Made by a program: the position numbers and the translations under genes. Below the pieces are notes generated by a model, which saw nothing but the letters and a program-made list of their open reading frames with translations, was not told the origin of the DNA and did not search any database. Of a DNA stretch of 5,804 nucleotides, positions 5,459 through 5,804 are shown one piece after another. Source of the DNA: an uncultured Oscillospiraceae bacterium (GTDB lineage Bacteria; Bacillota; Clostridia; Oscillospirales; Oscillospiraceae); NCBI GenBank assembly GCA_934569425.1, contig CAKTKM010000092.1, positions 1 through 5,804 of the forward strand, read 5' to 3'. Numbering within the stretch: the stretch's first letter is position 1; each line of letters opens with the position of its first letter.

Positions 5459-5804
5459 TTACTTGACGATCTTGCGAGCCTCAATGTAGTAGCGCTTATC
5501 CTGCGCGTGACCCATGGAGAAGGTCTTGCGGGGCAGCACACCGTCGGCCATGACGGTCTTGAACAGCTGTTCCTTGCCCATGGCGGGCAGCAGGAAGCCC
5601 ATGTTGCCGGGCTTGCTGCCCAGTTCACGGGTGACATCGTCGCCGTGGATGTAGTCCACCTCGCCGCCATTGTCCTTCAGGTACTGGTCAATGACGCCCT
5701 GCAGGGTGCCGACAGCCAGCTGTACCTTGGGATCGGGAACGGTGATGAAATGGCTTTCGCCATTCCAGACGAATTCAATGGTGTGGCCATCGCCCTTGCC
5801 CTCG
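5459..5804 (-). CDS. DUF1015 family protein, C-terminal part (start beyond right edge)
   Basis: The last 114 codons are present, with the frame open to the right edge and a TAA at 5459-5461. The sequence carries C-terminal signatures I recognise for DUF1015: a GTLQGVIDQYLKDNGG helix, VDYIHGDDVTREL, GFLLPAMGKEQLF and the strongly conserved LPRKTFSMGHAQDKRYY near the end. Family members are usually about 400 residues, so roughly 300 are missing on the right. The biochemical function of DUF1015 is not established; the conserved histidine, arginine and lysine positions hint at an enzyme but that is not shown. It precedes ispE in the same direction and is separated from it by a strong terminator, so the two may not be co-transcribed. 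Confidence 0.88.
   Translation of the reverse strand, partial: EGKGDGHTIEFVWNGESHFITVPDPKVQLAVGTLQGVIDQYLKDNGGEVDYIHGDDVTRELGSKPGNMGFLLPAMGKEQLFKTVMADGVLPRKTFSMGHAQDKRYYIEARKIVK

Noticed and set aside
5398..5670. 91-codon upstream extension of the IspE frame
   Set aside because: It overlaps the DUF1015 coding region in another frame and runs through the terminator at 5413-5440; its composition is arginine, serine and proline rich, as in shadow frames, and a strong ribosome binding site marks ATG 5397.

Overview
The window looks like chromosomal DNA from an endospore-forming member of the Bacillota, most likely class Clostridia and probably an Oscillospiraceae-like gut lineage. The signs are a spoIIR sporulation gene, a methylerythritol-phosphate pathway kinase (ispE), a DUF1015 protein, a SipW-type signal peptide and fairly GC-rich coding sequence. 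This placement is inference from gene content; no rRNA or other strict phylogenetic marker is present. All six genes lie on the minus strand, so transcription runs from right to left.

From right to left: (1) the C-terminal part of a DUF1015 protein enters from the right edge and ends at a strong intrinsic terminator (5413-5440). (2) An unusual gene (4276-5397) encodes two membrane segments and a four-cysteine zinc ribbon, joined in frame to a complete IspE kinase. (3) spoIIR (3603-4217) follows after a short gap that holds a candidate sigma-F promoter and a long hairpin containing the spoIIR ribosome binding site. (4) A 372-bp non-coding region (3231-3602) contains two abutting perfect palindromes and a series of mutually exclusive hairpins. 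(5) A 553-residue secreted protein (1569-3230) has a SipW-cognate/TasA-like N-terminus and beta-helix-like repeats; it ends at a terminator hairpin (1510-1543). (6) A 270-bp gap holds a degenerate 21-bp tandem repeat and a consensus-quality promoter carrying two copies of a 16-bp palindrome. (7) This promoter drives a TetR-family regulator (663-1298), which overlaps by 4 bp (ATGA) with an RsgA-like circularly permuted GTPase (1-666) that runs off the left edge.

Three units can be inferred. The tetR-rsgA pair looks like an autoregulated operon. ispE and spoIIR are adjacent, but spoIIR appears insulated from readthrough, as suits a gene whose product must be made only in the forespore after sigma-F activation. 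The SipW-cognate protein looks like an independently controlled surface or matrix gene. No mobile element, CRISPR array, tRNA or rRNA was found.
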